Positions 54,494 to 63,325 are shown, counted from the first letter of the stretch. The stretch is DNA of 64,000 nucleotides from Paracoccaceae bacterium Fryx2 (GCA_032334235.1 JAVSGI010000005.1:2943501-3007500); one strand, 5' to 3'. A program made the numbers and translations. Notes: generated by a model not told the origin, from the letters alone.

Positions 54494-54565
54494 CGCACGA
54501 CTCAAACGGCAAGGTGCCGCGGCGTGCCACTGGTGACTTGCGTAGCGGGCGGGACCAGAGTCGGA

Positions 54566-55282
54566 TCAGAAGTAACTTCGCACGAGTGCGCCCGAAATCA
54601 GGCTCCAGCCATCGGCGACCACGAAGAAGGCGAGTTTGAACGGCATGGACACGATGGCGGGGGGAACCATCATCATCCCCATCGACATCAGCACCGCCGC
54701 GACGACCAGGTCGATGATAAGGAATGGCAGGTAGATCAGGAAGCCGATCTCGAAAGCCCGCTGGATCTCGCTGAGCAGAAACGCGGGCACCAGGGTCGAG
54801 AGCGGAGCATCGATGGCCGCTCCGGTCTCGCCGGGACGCAGGGATTGCAGGGCGATGAAGGTCTCGGCGTCAAGCCGCGCCGCCATGAACACGCGGAACG
54901 GGGCCATCGTGGCGGTAAACGCGGCCTTGAGGTCGCCCTCGCCGCGCGTGAGGGGTTCAATGCCCGCCGTCCAGGCTTCGGTGAAGACCGGGTCCATGAC
55001 ATACCAGGTCAGGAACAGCGCCAGGCTGACGATCAGCATGTTCGGCGGCGACTGCTGTAGCCCGATGGCTTGCCGCAGGATCGACAGCACGGTGACGATG
55101 AAGGGAAAGCAGGTCACCATCATCGCCAGGCCCGGCACCAGGCTGAGCACCGTGATCAGCGCGAGAAGCTGAACGCTGCGGGTGCCGAGCGTGCCTTGAT
55201 CGCCGAAGTCGATCGTCAGCCCCTGGGCGAGGGCCGGCCCCGCCAGCAGCGTCAGCGCCAGGGCCGCCACCAGGCGCCGCAT
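54566..55282 (-). CDS. fliP: Flagellar export apparatus protein FliP
   Basis: A 238-residue membrane protein of the flagellar export gate. A cleavable signal peptide (LVAALALTLLAGPALA) precedes the conserved SLVPGLAMMVTCFPFIVTVLSILRQA region and the C-terminal FLIYLPFLIIDLVVAAVLMSMGMMMVP, both diagnostic. ATG 55282 overlaps the fliN stop as TGATG. FliQ, FliR and FlhB are not in the window. Confidence 0.93.
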   Translation of the reverse strand: MRRLVAALALTLLAGPALAQGLTIDFGDQGTLGTRSVQLLALITVLSLVPGLAMMVTCFPFIVTVLSILRQAIGLQQSPPNMLIVSLALFLTWYVMDPVFTEAWTAGIEPLTRGEGDLKAAFTATMAPFRVFMAARLDAETFIALQSLRPGETGAAIDAPLSTLVPAFLLSEIQRAFEIGFLIYLPFLIIDLVVAAVLMSMGMMMVPPAIVSMPFKLAFFVVADGWSLISGALVRSYF

Positions 55283-55551
55283 CACAGCCCGCCGCGGAGG
55301 TTGGCCACTTCGGTCAGGCGCACGGCGAGCTGGCCCGCCTGTTCGCCCTCCAGTTCCTGCAGCTCTCCACGCGCGATCAGGCGGTCGCCGACGTAAAGCT
55401 CGACCAGATCATCGACGCGGCGGTCGAGCGTCAGCACGGCATCGCGCTGCAGGCGCAGCAACTCGCGCACCTGCGGGCGGGCCTTGCCGACCGAGATGGT
55501 GATTTCGATCGGCACCTGCGCGAAGGGGTTCGCGTCGTCTTTCTCATCCAT
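55282..55551 (-). CDS. fliN: Flagellar motor switch protein FliN
   Basis: An 89-residue SpoA-domain protein (PIEITISVGKARPQVRELLRLQRDAVLTLDRRVDDLVELYVGDRL is the core; only parts quoted as ITISVGKARPQVRELL). Forms the C-ring base and the docking site for FliH. Short form, with only a nine-residue N-terminal extension. Start at 55551 overlaps the fliH-like gene by eight bases. FliG and FliM are elsewhere. Confidence 0.87.
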   Translation of the reverse strand: MDEKDDANPFAQVPIEITISVGKARPQVRELLRLQRDAVLTLDRRVDDLVELYVGDRLIARGELQELEGEQAGQLAVRLTEVANLRGGL

Positions 55552-56140
55552 GATGACTGTCCTTTTCGGCAAGGTCGAAGAAACTGCGCACCGCCGCCGT
55601 GATTTCGGCAGTGGCGCGGTCAAGGTCGATCCGGGTCTCGGTATCGCCGAGGCGCAGGTAAACCTGACCCTCGCCCAGCGTCGGTTCTTCGAGCAGCTTG
55701 AGCGGCAGGCCCGTCGCCTGTTCCAGAAGCGCCTCGACCGCGGGGCGCGCGGCGGGGTTCAGCACCAGCGTGACCGGCGCCTCGGCCATCTGTTCGGCCA
55801 GCGGCATCAGGGTTTCCAGCACCACCGGGGCCAGCGCCTCGCGCGCCATTTCCGGCAGCAGCCGTCCGACCACGTCCTGCAGCAATGGTTCCACCGCCCG
55901 CAGCACATGCACCCGTGCCTCGTGCCAGGTGAAGGCGAGGCTCTGGATGTTGCGCGCCAGATCGGCGCGCATGCGCGACTGGTCGTCGGATTGCGCGGCA
56001 TTGGCATCATCCCAGCCCGCGGTGTAGCCCTGTTCATAGGCCGCGAGCCGGGCCTCCTCCAACGCGTTCATGTCGGTGACGACGGTGGTCTTTTCCGATT
56101 GGTCTGATGTTTCAAAGACTTCCAGCTTCAGGAGCGGCAT
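55544..56140 (-). CDS. fliH: FliH-like flagellar export ATPase regulator
   Basis: A 198-residue protein at the fliH position between fliF and fliN. The N-terminal half has acidic, coiled-coil character (ALEEARLAAYEQGYTAGWDD) and the C-terminal part (LPLKLLEEPTLGEGQVYLRLGDTE) resembles the FliH/SctL/V-ATPase E-type end. Similarity to enterobacterial FliH is weak, which is usual in alphaproteobacteria. Its ATG overlaps the fliF stop as TGATG. Confidence 0.72.
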   Translation of the reverse strand: MPLLKLEVFETSDQSEKTTVVTDMNALEEARLAAYEQGYTAGWDDANAAQSDDQSRMRADLARNIQSLAFTWHEARVHVLRAVEPLLQDVVGRLLPEMAREALAPVVLETLMPLAEQMAEAPVTLVLNPAARPAVEALLEQATGLPLKLLEEPTLGEGQVYLRLGDTETRIDLDRATAEITAAVRSFFDLAEKDSHHG

Positions 56141-57741
56141 CAGGCCCTCTCCTCTTCCGCTTCCATCCAGCCGCGCAGGATCTCGACCGACTCGCTCTGG
56201 CGTTCTTCGATCAGGCGACGCAGGCGCACCATCGGGTCGGACGGATCCTCGTTCTCATCGGGCGAGACGATCGACAGCGGCGGCAAGTCGAGGCCATCGT
56301 CGATCTCGCCCGTCAGCACGCGACCGCCGTCGCCGGTGCCGTACATGCCCGGAAGGGCCAGAGGGGCGGGCGGGGCGGGCAGTGCAGGCTGGTCGCGCGG
56401 GGCGGACAGCAGCAGCGGGCGGATCACGAACAGGCCGAGCACCAGCGCCACGAGGCCAAGCACGGCGATCTGGATCACCGACATCACGTCGATCGGGCCG
56501 AAGGACGGCAGCAGACCGGCTTCGACCAGCGTGCCGCCCTCGACCATCGGTTCGAAGGCCAGCGATTTCAGCGTCAGCACGTCGCCGCGCGTTTCGTCCA
56601 GCCCGACGGCCGAGGCAACGAGTTCGCGCAGGACCGCCAGTTCCTCTTCCGGGCGGGGTTGCAGGGTGACCGTGCCATCCTCGCCGGTGACCCGCAGCCC
56701 GTCGATCAGCACCGCCACCGACAGTTTGCGGATCGACCCCGGGCTGCGCGTCAGCTCGCGTTGGGTTTCGGAAACCTCGTAGTTCACCCGCTCGGTCGTT
56801 TCGCTCGACTGGCTCTTGCCCGTGCCACCCGCCCCGGCATCGCCTTCGGGCAGGTTCGATGCCACGGTGACATCGCCCGCAGGATCGGTGGAAGAGGTGG
56901 ACCGTTCTTCCGTTTCGGAGGAGATCGCCACACGGCCCTTCGGGTCGAAGCGGCGTTCGGTGATGTGTTCGCGGTCGGTGACCACATCGACGGTGACCTC
57001 GACCACCGCCTTGCCCGGGCCGACCCGCGCCGCCAGCATCCGTTCGACATTGGTGCGCAGCAGGGCGGCACGGTCTTCGCCCCCCGCGCCGGGAAGCGGG
57101 ACTTCCTCGCCAGAGGCGATCAGGCCCCCGACCGAGTCGATCACCGCAACGTCTTCGGGTTGCAGCCCGGACACCGAGGCCGCGACAAGGTGTTTCAGGG
57201 CCTTGGCCTGCATCGGGGGCAGACTGCCCGTCGTGGTGGTGACGGTCACGCTGGCCGTGCTGCGCTGGTCGCGCTGAAACGGCTGCGTGGGCGCCTGAGC
57301 AATATGGACGCGGGCGGCGCGGATCTGCGGACTGGCCAGAATGGTGCGGGCAAGTTCGCCCTCCTTGGCCCGCCAGTAGGCGGCGTCGAACATCTGCGAC
57401 GTGGTTCCGAAGCCCGACAGCCCGTCGAGCAGTTCATACCCGACGGCCCCCGTGGTCGGCAGACCCTCGGCCGCAAGCGTCATGCGCAGAGAGTCGCGCT
57501 GGGTGGCATCGACATGGATCGAATCACCCCGCACCTCGTATTTCACCCCGCGCTGGTCCAGTGCCGCAACGACCTCGCCCGCCGCTCCGCTGTCGAGACC
57601 CGAGTAGAGCAGCGCCATGCCGGGCGCCCCCGCCAGGCGCGACAGGGCAAGCACCGCAAGGAACATGGCGACCGTGGCCCCGACGACGATGGCACGCCGG
57701 GTCATGCTTAGGCTGGACCAGAGGGTGGCGAGGTTCTGCAC
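56140..57741 (-). CDS. fliF: Flagellar MS-ring protein FliF
   Basis: A 533-residue inner-membrane ring protein. The first helix is AIVVGATVAMFLAVLAL, the periplasmic YscJ-like domain follows (MALLYSGLD, EGLPTTGAVGYELLD), and a second helix near residue 450 (IAVLGLVALVLGLFVIRP) precedes the FliG-binding tail ending MVRLRRLIEERQSESVEILRGWM. Divergent from fliL with a CtrA-like box between. Confidence 0.93.
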   Translation of the reverse strand: MQNLATLWSSLSMTRRAIVVGATVAMFLAVLALSRLAGAPGMALLYSGLDSGAAGEVVAALDQRGVKYEVRGDSIHVDATQRDSLRMTLAAEGLPTTGAVGYELLDGLSGFGTTSQMFDAAYWRAKEGELARTILASPQIRAARVHIAQAPTQPFQRDQRSTASVTVTTTTGSLPPMQAKALKHLVAASVSGLQPEDVAVIDSVGGLIASGEEVPLPGAGGEDRAALLRTNVERMLAARVGPGKAVVEVTVDVVTDREHITERRFDPKGRVAISSETEERSTSSTDPAGDVTVASNLPEGDAGAGGTGKSQSSETTERVNYEVSETQRELTRSPGSIRKLSVAVLIDGLRVTGEDGTVTLQPRPEEELAVLRELVASAVGLDETRGDVLTLKSLAFEPMVEGGTLVEAGLLPSFGPIDVMSVIQIAVLGLVALVLGLFVIRPLLLSAPRDQPALPAPPAPLALPGMYGTGDGGRVLTGEIDDGLDLPPLSIVSPDENEDPSDPMVRLRRLIEERQSESVEILRGWMEAEEERA

Positions 57742-57799
57742 GGGGAATCTCCGATCTTCGGGCTTCTGCCCCTTCAGCCGCAGCTTTGCGCGATCTGGC

Positions 57800-57814
57800 T
57801 TAACAATCGGTTAG
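57800..57814. promoter_or_regulatory. CtrA-like box between fliF and fliL
   Basis: TTAA-CAATCGG-TTAG agrees with TTAA-N7-TTAA except the final base and is almost symmetric, so it could serve both divergent operons. It is 48 bases before the fliL start. Confidence 0.5.
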
Positions 57815-57861
57815 TGACATTCGGCTATTGCCTTGGGTCACAAGCAAAGCCGGAGGTGGCC

Positions 57862-58341
57862 GTGGCAGAAGCCGAAGTTTCCCAAGAGGAAACCCCCAAG
57901 AAGACATCGAAACTGCCCTTCCTGATCGGGGGGGCGCTGGCGCTGGCGCTGGGCGGGGCCGGGTTTTTCGCGGCCTGGTCGGGCATGATCTTCGCCCCGT
58001 CGGAGAACCATGCCGCCGCCGCCGAGGTCGGGGTGCTGGCCGACATCGGCTTCGTGCCGGTGGACCCGGTGGTGATCTCGCTGGGTGCCGCGTCAAGCAA
58101 GCAGCACCTGAGGATGACGGCGCAGCTGGAGGTTGCGAAGACCCACTCGCGCGATGTGACGCTGCTGATGCCGCGGATCCTTGACGTGCTGAACGGCTAT
58201 CTGCGCGCAGTCGAGGTGGCGGAACTGGAGGATCCGACCGCGCTGGTGCGGCTGCGGTCGCAGATGCTGCGGCGGATCCAGATCGTGACCGGCGAGGGGC
58301 GTGTCCGCGACCTGCTGATCACCGAATTCGTGCTGAACTGA
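57862..58341 (+). CDS. fliL: Flagellar basal body-associated protein FliL
   Basis: A 159-residue single-pass membrane protein that supports stator function. A short cytoplasmic tail, one helix (FLIGGALALALGGAGFFAAW) and a periplasmic FliL domain (VDPVVISLG, HLRMTAQLEV, VRDLLITEFVLN) are seen. The GTG at 57862 is chosen because a perfect GGAGG (57852-57856) lies five bases before it; an ATG 48 bases upstream lacks such a site. Confidence 0.87.
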   Translation: MAEAEVSQEETPKKTSKLPFLIGGALALALGGAGFFAAWSGMIFAPSENHAAAAEVGVLADIGFVPVDPVVISLGAASSKQHLRMTAQLEVAKTHSRDVTLLMPRILDVLNGYLRAVEVAELEDPTALVRLRSQMLRRIQIVTGEGRVRDLLITEFVLN

Positions 58342-58352
58342 AGGAGAACGGG

Positions 58353-58742
58353 ATGGAGCTGATTGCGGATATCCTGATGGCGGCCGGGTCTTTCGGGGCC
58401 GCCACCTACTGCTATGTCCTGTCGGGGCGGCTGAAACGATTCTCCACGCTGGAAAGCGGCATGGGCGGGGCAATCGCCGTGCTGTCGGCGCAGGTGGACG
58501 ACATGACCAAGGCCCTGGACCGGGCGCGCGGATCGGCGACCGGATCGGCCGCCTCGCTGGAGGCGCTGAACGTCCGGGCCGAATCGGTGGCAGCCCGCCT
58601 GGAACTGCTGCTGGCCTCGATGCATGACCTGCCCGAACCGAAGGCCGACCCGAAGGCCGACCAGGACGGGACCGACGCCGAGCGCCGGTTGCGCTTCGTG
58701 CGGCGCCGGGGCCCGCGTGACGACGCGGAGGCGGCGGAATGA
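58353..58742 (+). CDS. Small flagellar-cluster membrane protein of unknown function
   Basis: A 129-residue protein with an N-terminal hydrophobic segment (LIADILMAAGSFGAATYCYVL), then a helical, probably coiled-coil region (VDDMTKALDRARGS, NVRAESVAARLELLLASM) and a charged tail with a PKADPKAD repeat. No family recognised with confidence. It lies 11 bases after fliL and overlaps the next gene by ATGA, so it is part of the fliL-motA operon and probably acts at the stator or basal body. Confidence 0.65.
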   Translation: MELIADILMAAGSFGAATYCYVLSGRLKRFSTLESGMGGAIAVLSAQVDDMTKALDRARGSATGSAASLEALNVRAESVAARLELLLASMHDLPEPKADPKADQDGTDAERRLRFVRRRGPRDDAEAAE

Positions 58743-59308
58743 GCACGCGCCGCAAGAAGGCCGGCCGCGGCGCCCTGGTGATTCTGGCGCTGCTGCTGGC
58801 CTCGTCGGGGGCGCTCCGGATCGGGGCGGGCGTGGGCGAGGCGCTGGCACTGGAGCCGGAACTGCCGCCGACCGCGTCCGGTGCCGCGCTGGACTGTCCC
58901 AAACCGCCCGCCGCCCTGGCCGAGGCGCTGGCCACGCGCGAGGCCCGGCTGGCCGTGCAGGAGGCGGCGCTGGCCGACCGGATCGCGGCACTGGCGCTTG
59001 CCAATCAGGCAATCGACGAGCGCATGGCGACGCTGAAGGCAGCCGAGGCCGAGCTTTCCGAGACACTTTCGCGCGCCGACGGGGCGGCGGAGGCCGATCT
59101 GGCGCGGCTGACCGAAGTCTACGAGACGATGAAACCGAAAGATGCGGCCGCCCTGTTCGAAGCGATGGCCCCGGAATTTGCGGCAGGCTTTCTGGGCCGG
59201 ATGCGGCCGGATGCAGCGGCGGCGGTGCTGTCGGGCATGACATCGGAAACCGCCTATGCCGTCAGCGTCCTGCTGGCCGGCCGCAATGCACTGGTTCCCA
59301 AGGAGTGA
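58739..59308 (+). CDS. MotE-like periplasmic protein
   Basis: A 189-residue protein with a signal-anchor (GALVILALLLASSGALRIG), a long coiled coil (ALATREARLAVQEAALADRIAALALANQAI) and a C-terminal MgtE-N/FliG-like domain (YETMKPKDAAALFEAMAPE, FLGRMRPDAAAAVLSGM). This is the layout of rhizobial MotE, a chaperone for the periplasmic MotC motor protein. Located two genes from motA, which supports the assignment. Confidence 0.75.
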   Translation: MSTRRKKAGRGALVILALLLASSGALRIGAGVGEALALEPELPPTASGAALDCPKPPAALAEALATREARLAVQEAALADRIAALALANQAIDERMATLKAAEAELSETLSRADGAAEADLARLTEVYETMKPKDAAALFEAMAPEFAAGFLGRMRPDAAAAVLSGMTSETAYAVSVLLAGRNALVPKE

Positions 59309-59369
59309 CAGGCTCAGGGATTCTTAACGCCTGTCTGCAAGCGTCACGCAGAGGCAAAGAGGGAAAGCC

Positions 59370-60239
59370 ATGTTCGGTCTGATCGGTATCGCGGTGATCT
59401 TCATCATGGTCTTCGGCGGCTACATGCTGGCCGGCGGAAAGATGGGCATCATTCTGAAGGCCATGCCCTTCGAGATGGTCATGATCGGGGGCGCCGCTAT
59501 CGGAGCGTTCTTGCTGTCGAACGACATTGCCGCAGTAAAGACCGCACTGAAGGACATCGGCAAGGTGTTCAAGGGGCCGAAGTGGAAGCCCGGCGACTAT
59601 CGCGACATGCTGTGCCTGCTGTTCGAACTGATCCGGATCGCCCGCACCAACCCCGTCGGACTCGAGGAGCACATCGAAAATCCCGAAGGCTCGACGATCT
59701 TCGGCCGCTACCCCCGGATCCGGCAGGATCACGAGGCGGTGGAGCTGATCTGCGACACGCTGCGCGCCGCCTCGATGAACTACGACGATCCGCATCAGGT
59801 CGAGGAGGTGCTCGACAAGCGGATGGAGACGAACCAGGCGCACGCGCTGCATTCCAGCCATGCGCTGCAATCGATGGCCGATGCGCTGCCCGCGCTCGGG
59901 ATCGTCGCGGCAGTTCTTGGGGTGATCAAGACCATGGGGTCGATCGACCAGCCACCCGAGATTCTGGGAAAGATGATCGGCGGGGCGCTGGTGGGCACGT
60001 TTCTGGGGGTTTTTCTGGCCTATGGTCTGGTCGGCCCCTTCGCAACGCGGGTGAAGGCGGTGGTCGAGGACGACGGACATTTCTACACCCTGATCCGCGA
60101 GGTTCTGGTGGCCAACCTGCACAACCACCCGGCCAACATCTGCATCGAGGTCGGGCGGCAGAATACGCCGCACCACGTGCGCCCCAGCTTTTCGGACCTG
60201 GAGGACGCCTTGCGGGCGCTGAAGCAGGAGGCGGCATGA
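59370..60239 (+). CDS. motA: Flagellar motor stator protein MotA
   Basis: A 289-residue membrane protein with four helices. The last two contain the conserved ADALPALGIVAAVLGVIKTMG and GALVGTFLGVFLAYGLVGPFA, and the cytoplasmic loop carries the torque-generating charged residues (around RDMLCLLFELIRIARTNPVGLEEHIE). A strong AGAGGG site precedes ATG 59370. Pairs with MotB at 48210. Confidence 0.93.
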   Translation: MFGLIGIAVIFIMVFGGYMLAGGKMGIILKAMPFEMVMIGGAAIGAFLLSNDIAAVKTALKDIGKVFKGPKWKPGDYRDMLCLLFELIRIARTNPVGLEEHIENPEGSTIFGRYPRIRQDHEAVELICDTLRAASMNYDDPHQVEEVLDKRMETNQAHALHSSHALQSMADALPALGIVAAVLGVIKTMGSIDQPPEILGKMIGGALVGTFLGVFLAYGLVGPFATRVKAVVEDDGHFYTLIREVLVANLHNHPANICIEVGRQNTPHHVRPSFSDLEDALRALKQEAA

Positions 60240-62497
60240 GAATCCTGATTATCCTGTTTTTCTTCGGCCTGTCCTTCGCGGCTTCGGCTGCCACCGTCGT
60301 GGTGAAATCGGGCGAGCATGACGGTTTTTCCCGTCTGGTTCTGGAGCTTTCCGAACCTTCCGCCTTCGTCATGGGGCGGACGGAAGACGGTTACGAACTG
60401 CGGTTGTCGCGGAACGATTTCCGCTTCGATCTGACGAGGGTTTTCCGGCTGATTCCGCGAGACCGGCTGGCAGCGATCTGGGTCGACCCGAAAAGCGGTG
60501 CGCTGCGGCTTGGCATCGGCTGCGCCTGCCATGCCATTCCGTTCGAGTTTCGGCCGGGGCTGATCGTGATCGACCTGAAGGACGGGCCACCACCCGCCGG
60601 GTCGTCGTTCGAACTGGCACTCGACCCCGCAGCCGCGGCGATGCCGCTGTTGACCGGGCGCGCAACCCGGCGCCCGCATCCGCGCCCCGAGACGCCGACC
60701 TCGTACGACTGGCGCACTGCAATGCCGAGACCGGCGGTTCCGGCCGTGAGCTTGCCCGGCGCGGGCCCGGATATGGCGCCGCTTCGCGATGCCCTTCTGC
60801 GCCAGATCAGCGATGGTGCTGCGCGCGGGGTCGTCGATGCCACCATGCCGCCCCTGCCGCAGGTGGCGGCCGAACCGCGGCAGTTGGCGCAGGTGCGCAT
60901 CGGTCAGGATCTGGGCATGGCAGCCGGGGTGGAACCGCGCGCGCCGGGGTTGCTGACGGCAAAAGGGGCGAACTGTCTGCCCGACGAGCGGCTCGACATT
61001 GCCTCCTGGGGCCAGGAAACCCCGATCGTGGATCAGATGGCCGACGCGCTGGCCGGGCTTACCGGCGAGTTCGACAAGGTGCAGGACGAGGCCCTTGCCC
61101 GCGCGGTTCGCTTCTATCTTTATCTGGGGTTCGGTGCCGAGGCGCGGCAACTGCTGCAATCGCTGAACGCGACGCCGGAGGACCGGCGTGTGTGGGAGGC
61201 CATGGCGGAGATTCTGGACGAACGCATGGCAGTGGATGCGCCCTTCGCGGGCATGGAGGTTTGCGATACGGCAGCAGCACTCTGGTCTGTGCTGGCGCGA
61301 CCGCAGCTTGGCCCGGCGGATCGGCCGCACAGCGCCGCGGTTCTGCGGAGCTTTTCGGCGCTGCCCTTGCATCTTCGTCGCCATCTTGGGCCGATCCTGT
61401 CCGAACGGTTCCTGTCACAGCAGGATACGGAAACCGCACGGGCGATTCGCGACGCCATCCTGCGCGCGCCCGGCGATCCCGGGCCTGCGGTGCGGCTGAT
61501 GGAAGCGCGGCTTGATCTGGCGCAGGGTGATACGGCGGCAGCCGACACAGCCTTGACCGAATTGTCGGCCGGGGGCGGAGCAACGGCGACCAAGGCCCTG
61601 ATCGACTTTGTCGATTCGCGGGTGGCGCAGGACAAGCCGATCGATGCGGCGACAGTGACGGCCGTTGCGGCACTGGCGCATGAACACCGCGGGACGGAGA
61701 TTGGGGTGAAGCTCCTCAGGGCGCAGGCGCTGGCCCTGGCCGGGGCGGGCGAATTCCGCGAGGCTTTCGACCTGCTGTCCGTCGCACCGGGGGCGTCGGC
61801 CGAACTTTGGCGCATGCTGGCGGGGCAGGGGACCGATGCGGACCTGATGGCCCTCGCGATCCTACCCGCCGCGACGCCGATGCCCCAGGTGGCGGTGCCA
61901 ACCCGGCGCAAGCTGACAGAGCGGCTGGTCGGTCTGGGATTTTCCGAGGCGGCACTGGCCTGGCTGCCGCAGCCCGTGGTCGAGGGTGCCGACCGTTTGC
62001 TGGCGGCGGCGGCCGAAATGCAGCGCCGCGACGGGCGGGCCGCGTTGCGCGTGCTGGCCGGACTGGAGACGGCCGAGGCGGATGCCCTTCGTGCGCAGGC
62101 CCAGACGCTGCTTGGCGACCCTGCGGCGGCGGCCGCTGTTTATGCCACACTAGGGGAAGCCGAGGCGGAACAGCGTTCCTCCCGGCAGGCGCAGGACTGG
62201 GCAAGACTCGCTGCAGAGGGCGCAGAACCCTGGCGGACGGCTGCGGGAACCGTTTCTGCTGCGCCCGCCGCCGGGCCCGCCGTCGGGGACGCGCCACTGA
62301 ACGCCGCCGACGCGAACGCGGCGCCGATGACTGTTGCCGACACAACTCCGGTCCCGCCGGCCGACGCCAATGCGGTGCCCGAGACCGATCCGCCGGGTCC
62401 GCTTGCCCGCAGTCGACAGGCGCTGGCCGAAAGCGCCGGGACGCGGCAGGCGCTGGAGGCGCTTCTGTCCGGCGTGCCTGCGCCGGGAGCCCCGTGA
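60236..62497 (+). CDS. Large exported protein behind motA, candidate MotC-type periplasmic motor protein
   Basis: A 753-residue protein with a signal peptide (ILIILFFFGLSFAASA). Residues 20-120 are beta-rich and AMIN-like (FSRLVLELSEP, FRPGLIVIDLKDG). Residues 270-660 are alpha-helical with TPR-like hairpins (ALARAVRFYLYLGFGAEARQLLQ, AQALALAGAGEFREAFDLL). The tail is Ala/Pro/Asp rich and low in complexity. The ATG overlaps the motA stop. It resembles MotC of rhizobia in position and location but not clearly in sequence; a role in supporting stators or anchoring to peptidoglycan is inferred. Confidence 0.65.
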   Translation: MRILIILFFFGLSFAASAATVVVKSGEHDGFSRLVLELSEPSAFVMGRTEDGYELRLSRNDFRFDLTRVFRLIPRDRLAAIWVDPKSGALRLGIGCACHAIPFEFRPGLIVIDLKDGPPPAGSSFELALDPAAAAMPLLTGRATRRPHPRPETPTSYDWRTAMPRPAVPAVSLPGAGPDMAPLRDALLRQISDGAARGVVDATMPPLPQVAAEPRQLAQVRIGQDLGMAAGVEPRAPGLLTAKGANCLPDERLDIASWGQETPIVDQMADALAGLTGEFDKVQDEALARAVRFYLYLGFGAEARQLLQSLNATPEDRRVWEAMAEILDERMAVDAPFAGMEVCDTAAALWSVLARPQLGPADRPHSAAVLRSFSALPLHLRRHLGPILSERFLSQQDTETARAIRDAILRAPGDPGPAVRLMEARLDLAQGDTAAADTALTELSAGGGATATKALIDFVDSRVAQDKPIDAATVTAVAALAHEHRGTEIGVKLLRAQALALAGAGEFREAFDLLSVAPGASAELWRMLAGQGTDADLMALAILPAATPMPQVAVPTRRKLTERLVGLGFSEAALAWLPQPVVEGADRLLAAAAEMQRRDGRAALRVLAGLETAEADALRAQAQTLLGDPAAAAAVYATLGEAEAEQRSSRQAQDWARLAAEGAEPWRTAAGTVSAAPAAGPAVGDAPLNAADANAAPMTVADTTPVPPADANAVPETDPPGPLARSRQALAESAGTRQALEALLSGVPAPGAP

Positions 62498-62580
62498 TCC
62501 ATCCTAACCTCTTGGAAAGATTCGGACCCTAAGGTGTTCTGGAAGGGCCGCGCAGTCGCAGCGGCAAAGGGTGAAACCCG

Positions 62581-63324
62581 ATGAGACAATGTTCCCGCAT
62601 CGCCCAGAGGGTGGCAGCCCTGGCCCGGCCATTCCGGCAGGTGGCCGTCGCAGGCTGCCTGGCGGCCCTGGCAGTTGGCGCAGCCGCTTCGGCTCGGGAC
62701 GAGCCCGCGCTCTGCGACATGGCGGCGGCCGAGGCGTCCGCACGCACCGGGGTGCCAATCGAGGTGTTGCAGGCCGTGGCGCTGGTCGAGACCGGGCGCA
62801 GCCTTTCCGGCGCGCGGGGCGGCTTTCGCCCGTGGCCCTGGACGGTCAATCAGGGCGGAGACGGGCATTGGTTCGCCACGCGCGAAGAGGCTGCGGCCCA
62901 TGTCGGGCAGGCTTTGGCGGCGGGCCAGACCAACATCGACATTGGCTGCTTCCAGATCAATCATCGCTGGCATTCTGGCGCCTTCGCATCGGTCGAAGAC
63001 ATGCTCGACCCGCGCCGCAACGCGCTGTACGCCGCCTCCTACCTGCAACGGCTTTACACGGGTCGGGGAGACTGGTCGGAGGCGGCGGGTGCCTATCATT
63101 CGGCCACGCCCGCCCATGCAGAACGCTACCGGCAGCGGTTCGACACCGTTTTGGCGCGGTTGAAGCCCGATACCCTCCCCAGCTTGCCGCCCGCCGAAGA
63201 CCTCGCGGCGCTGCTGCCCCGCGCCAACCGCTTTCCGTTGCTGGTATCGGGGGCCCCCGCAACGCAGGGGTCGATCGTGCCGCTGCGCGAAGGCAGGCAA
63301 CCGCTGTTCGGAAATGGCCCCTGA
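62581..63324 (+). CDS. Flagellar-cluster lytic transglycosylase
   Basis: A 247-residue exported enzyme of the SLT fold. The catalytic glutamate is in VALVETGRSLSG, followed by TNIDIGCFQINHRWH and LYAASYLQRLYTGRGDWSEAAGAYHS, all standard for soluble lytic transglycosylases. An unusually long N-terminal region precedes the signal segment (VAVAGCLAALAVGAAASA). It likely opens peptidoglycan for the rod, replacing the FlgJ muramidase function. Confidence 0.88.
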   Translation: MRQCSRIAQRVAALARPFRQVAVAGCLAALAVGAAASARDEPALCDMAAAEASARTGVPIEVLQAVALVETGRSLSGARGGFRPWPWTVNQGGDGHWFATREEAAAHVGQALAAGQTNIDIGCFQINHRWHSGAFASVEDMLDPRRNALYAASYLQRLYTGRGDWSEAAGAYHSATPAHAERYRQRFDTVLARLKPDTLPSLPPAEDLAALLPRANRFPLLVSGAPATQGSIVPLREGRQPLFGNGP

Positions 63325-63325
63325 C

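Larger units (their letters stand above)
54028..54565. other. Long non-coding gap with several hairpins
   Basis: No recognisable protein is encoded on either strand between convergent flgI and fliP. Stems seen: CGCACCG/CGGTGCG (54041-54057), ACCTGCC/GGCAGGT followed by TTGTCT (54289-54308), CGCCTC/GAGGCG (54326-54357) and GCCCG/CGGGC (54383-54394). The density of perfect stems is higher than in other gaps of the window. Confidence 0.5.

Noticed and set aside
59582-60235. Apparent 218-residue N-terminal extension of the exported protein at 60236
   Set aside because: The stretch lies entirely inside motA in another frame, is Arg/Gly/Pro-rich, and would bury the clear signal peptide that begins at 60236.
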